From NCBI GenBank assembly GCA_023336875.1, contig JAMBLH010000263.1, positions 1 to 7,459 of the forward strand: a DNA stretch of 7,459 bases. The letters are read 5' to 3'. The first letter of the stretch is position 1, and every line of letters begins with the position of its first letter. Positions 6,918-7,459 of this stretch are shown here, one piece after another. The stretch comes from Actinomycetes bacterium. GTDB lineage: Bacteria > Actinomycetota > Acidimicrobiia > Spongiisociales > UBA5794. Both the position numbers and the translations under genes were made by a program. The notes beneath the pieces are model-generated. The model searched no databases. It had not been told where the DNA came from and saw only the letters and a list, made by a program, of their open reading frames with translations.

Positions 6918-6957
6918 GCTCTATGGCCCTCGTGCTCGTGGAGTCATGATTGTCCAT
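6871..6957 (-). CDS. Possible 28-residue small ORF upstream of the SulP fragment
   Basis: A 28-codon frame begins with ATG at 6957, preceded at five bases by GGAG (6963-6966), and ends at TGA 6871-6873. The product starts MDNHDSTSTRAIERGWQ and ends LDGLDEQESA: acidic, soluble and not recognised. It covers the GTG that could start the SulP fragment and stops just about where SulP similarity begins, so it might be a leader coupled to that gene or the surviving N-terminus of another gene broken at this junction. The good ribosome-binding site is the main support; at this length chance cannot be excluded. Confidence 0.3.
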   Translation of the reverse strand: MDNHDSTSTRAIERGWQALDGLDEQESA

Positions 6958-6966
6958 ACCAACTCC

Positions 6967-6984
6967 TCGACTGGAAAGAGTCGA
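6967..6984 (-). repeat. Inverted repeat abutting the small ORF's ribosome-binding site
   Basis: TCGACT-GGAAAG-AGTCGA is a perfect 6-base inverted repeat with a 6-base loop. On the minus strand it ends directly against the GGAG ribosome-binding site of the 28-codon ORF, so it could be an operator or an mRNA hairpin affecting translation. No function is demonstrated. Confidence 0.35.
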
Positions 6985-6992
6985 CAGCGTAC

Positions 6993-7023
6993 CCCACCGT
7001 CCCAGAACAGCCACCCACCGTCC
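6993..7023. repeat. Two copies of CCCACCGTCC spaced 21 bases apart
   Basis: The 10-base word occurs at 6993-7002 and 7014-7023. The 21-base period is two helical turns, as in tandem operator sites on one face of DNA. It lies upstream of the minus-strand SulP fragment and arylsulfatase genes and also upstream of the recombinase fragment on the other strand. Binding is inference only. Confidence 0.35.
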
Positions 7024-7045
7024 ACCGAAACCCCGACGGATTACC

Positions 7046-7077
7046 CACATATCCTCACATATGCGCCCCCTGTGAGG
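7046..7077. repeat. Repeat cluster beside the recombinase: CACATAT direct repeats and CCTCACA/TGTGAGG inverted repeat
   Basis: CACATAT occurs at 7046-7052 and 7056-7062, ten bases apart. Overlapping this, CCTCACA (7053-7059) and TGTGAGG (7071-7077) form a perfect 7-base inverted repeat with an 11-base spacer. Serine-recombinase attachment sites are imperfect dyads of about 40-50 bases and often lie next to the recombinase gene, so this is a candidate att remnant. A regulatory dyad is equally possible. Confidence 0.35.
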
Positions 7078-7130
7078 TCCGATACGATGCGACCATATCG
7101 CCCGATGCGGACTGTTTCGCGACCTCTAGC

Positions 7131-7459
7131 GCCAGGGAAGTCGATGCCGTAGTGGTCGTCAAGCTCGACCGCCTCGCTCGCAAGGCCACGCACAACCTTG
7201 CAGCGTTCGACCTCATCGAGAGCCTCGGGGCTTCGCTCGCCATTGTGGCGGAGAACATCGACACGGCCACGACCTCAGGGCGACTATTCCGCACCATGCT
7301 CGCAGGCATGGCGGAGTTCGAGCGCGACTCAATCGTGGAGCGTATGGGGTCCGCACGGTATCGCAAGGCTCAGCAAGGGGAGTGGCCCGGAAGCCCCGTA
7401 CCGTTCGGGTACAAGCTCGCCGAGGACCGCAGGAGCTTTGAGATTGAGAAGGGCGAGGC
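7131..7459 (+). CDS. Serine recombinase fragment, missing its N-terminus and cut by the window edge
   Basis: The frame reads AREVDAVVVVKLDRLARK, then FDLIESLGASLAIVAENID, SGRLFRTMLAGMAEFERD, SIVERM and QGEWPGSPVPFGYKL. These are the second half of the serine-recombinase catalytic domain, the long helix E and the start of the Recombinase (PF07508-type) domain, as in large serine integrases and transposases. The KLDRLAR arginines that form part of the active site are present. The N-terminal part with the catalytic serine (usually Y-x-R-V/I-S near residue 10) is absent: upstream codons in the same frame show no such motif and no start codon, and the other plus frames close at TAG 7126-7128 or 7150-7152. 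I infer a 5'-truncated, probably inactive mobile-element gene; what follows beyond the right edge is unknown. It is divergent from the SulP fragment, so the mobile element probably begins between 6960 and 7130. Confidence 0.82.

Noticed and set aside
7087..7152. ATG codons at 7087 and 7105 as starts for the recombinase
   Set aside because: Both are in a different frame that ends at TAG 7150-7152; the recombinase frame has no ATG or GTG start upstream of its similarity.

Overview
The window looks like bacterial chromosome of moderately high GC, most likely from an actinobacterium. An Acidimicrobiia-like lineage would fit the protein style and the arylsulfatase type, but I could run no search and no rRNA or other marker gene is present, so this placement is inference.

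Layout, left to right. (1) Positions 25-2434, minus strand: a compact, translationally coupled leucine operon, leuC-leuD-orf. It encodes both subunits of isopropylmalate isomerase plus a small unrecognised protein. leuC and leuD overlap by 1 base; leuD and the orf share an ATGA junction. (2) Positions 2471-3285, plus strand, divergent from leuC: a secreted or membrane-anchored small protein, overlapping the start of an MFS exporter gene that is clearly broken. The MFS relic has an amber codon where the family normally has Trp, and what appears to be its N-terminus joined out of frame to its C-terminal tail. (3) Positions 3286-3915: about 630 bases with no credible gene, holding a few hairpins and short direct repeats. 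(4) Positions 3916-6917, minus strand: a complete 786-residue formylglycine-type arylsulfatase, preceded by a short gene that is only the C-terminal end (last membrane helices plus STAS domain) of a SulP sulfate permease. (5) Positions 6918-7130: a short segment with several small inverted and direct repeats and a possible 28-codon ORF. (6) Positions 7131-7459, plus strand: part of a serine recombinase that lacks its catalytic N-terminus and runs off the right edge.

How the parts fit: region 1 is ordinary leucine biosynthesis. Region 4 is a sulfate-scavenging pair, in which the sulfatase frees sulfate and the permease would have moved sulfate, but the permease has lost its transport core. Its truncated end lies about 200 bases from the recombinase fragment, so a mobile-element insertion or deletion probably damaged the locus. 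The window therefore shows two intact functional units (leucine operon, arylsulfatase) separated by decayed genes. I looked for a novel defence, toxin-antitoxin, CRISPR or retroelement system and found no convincing one. The most useful observations are the remodelled MFS and SulP genes and the repeat-rich junction beside the recombinase.
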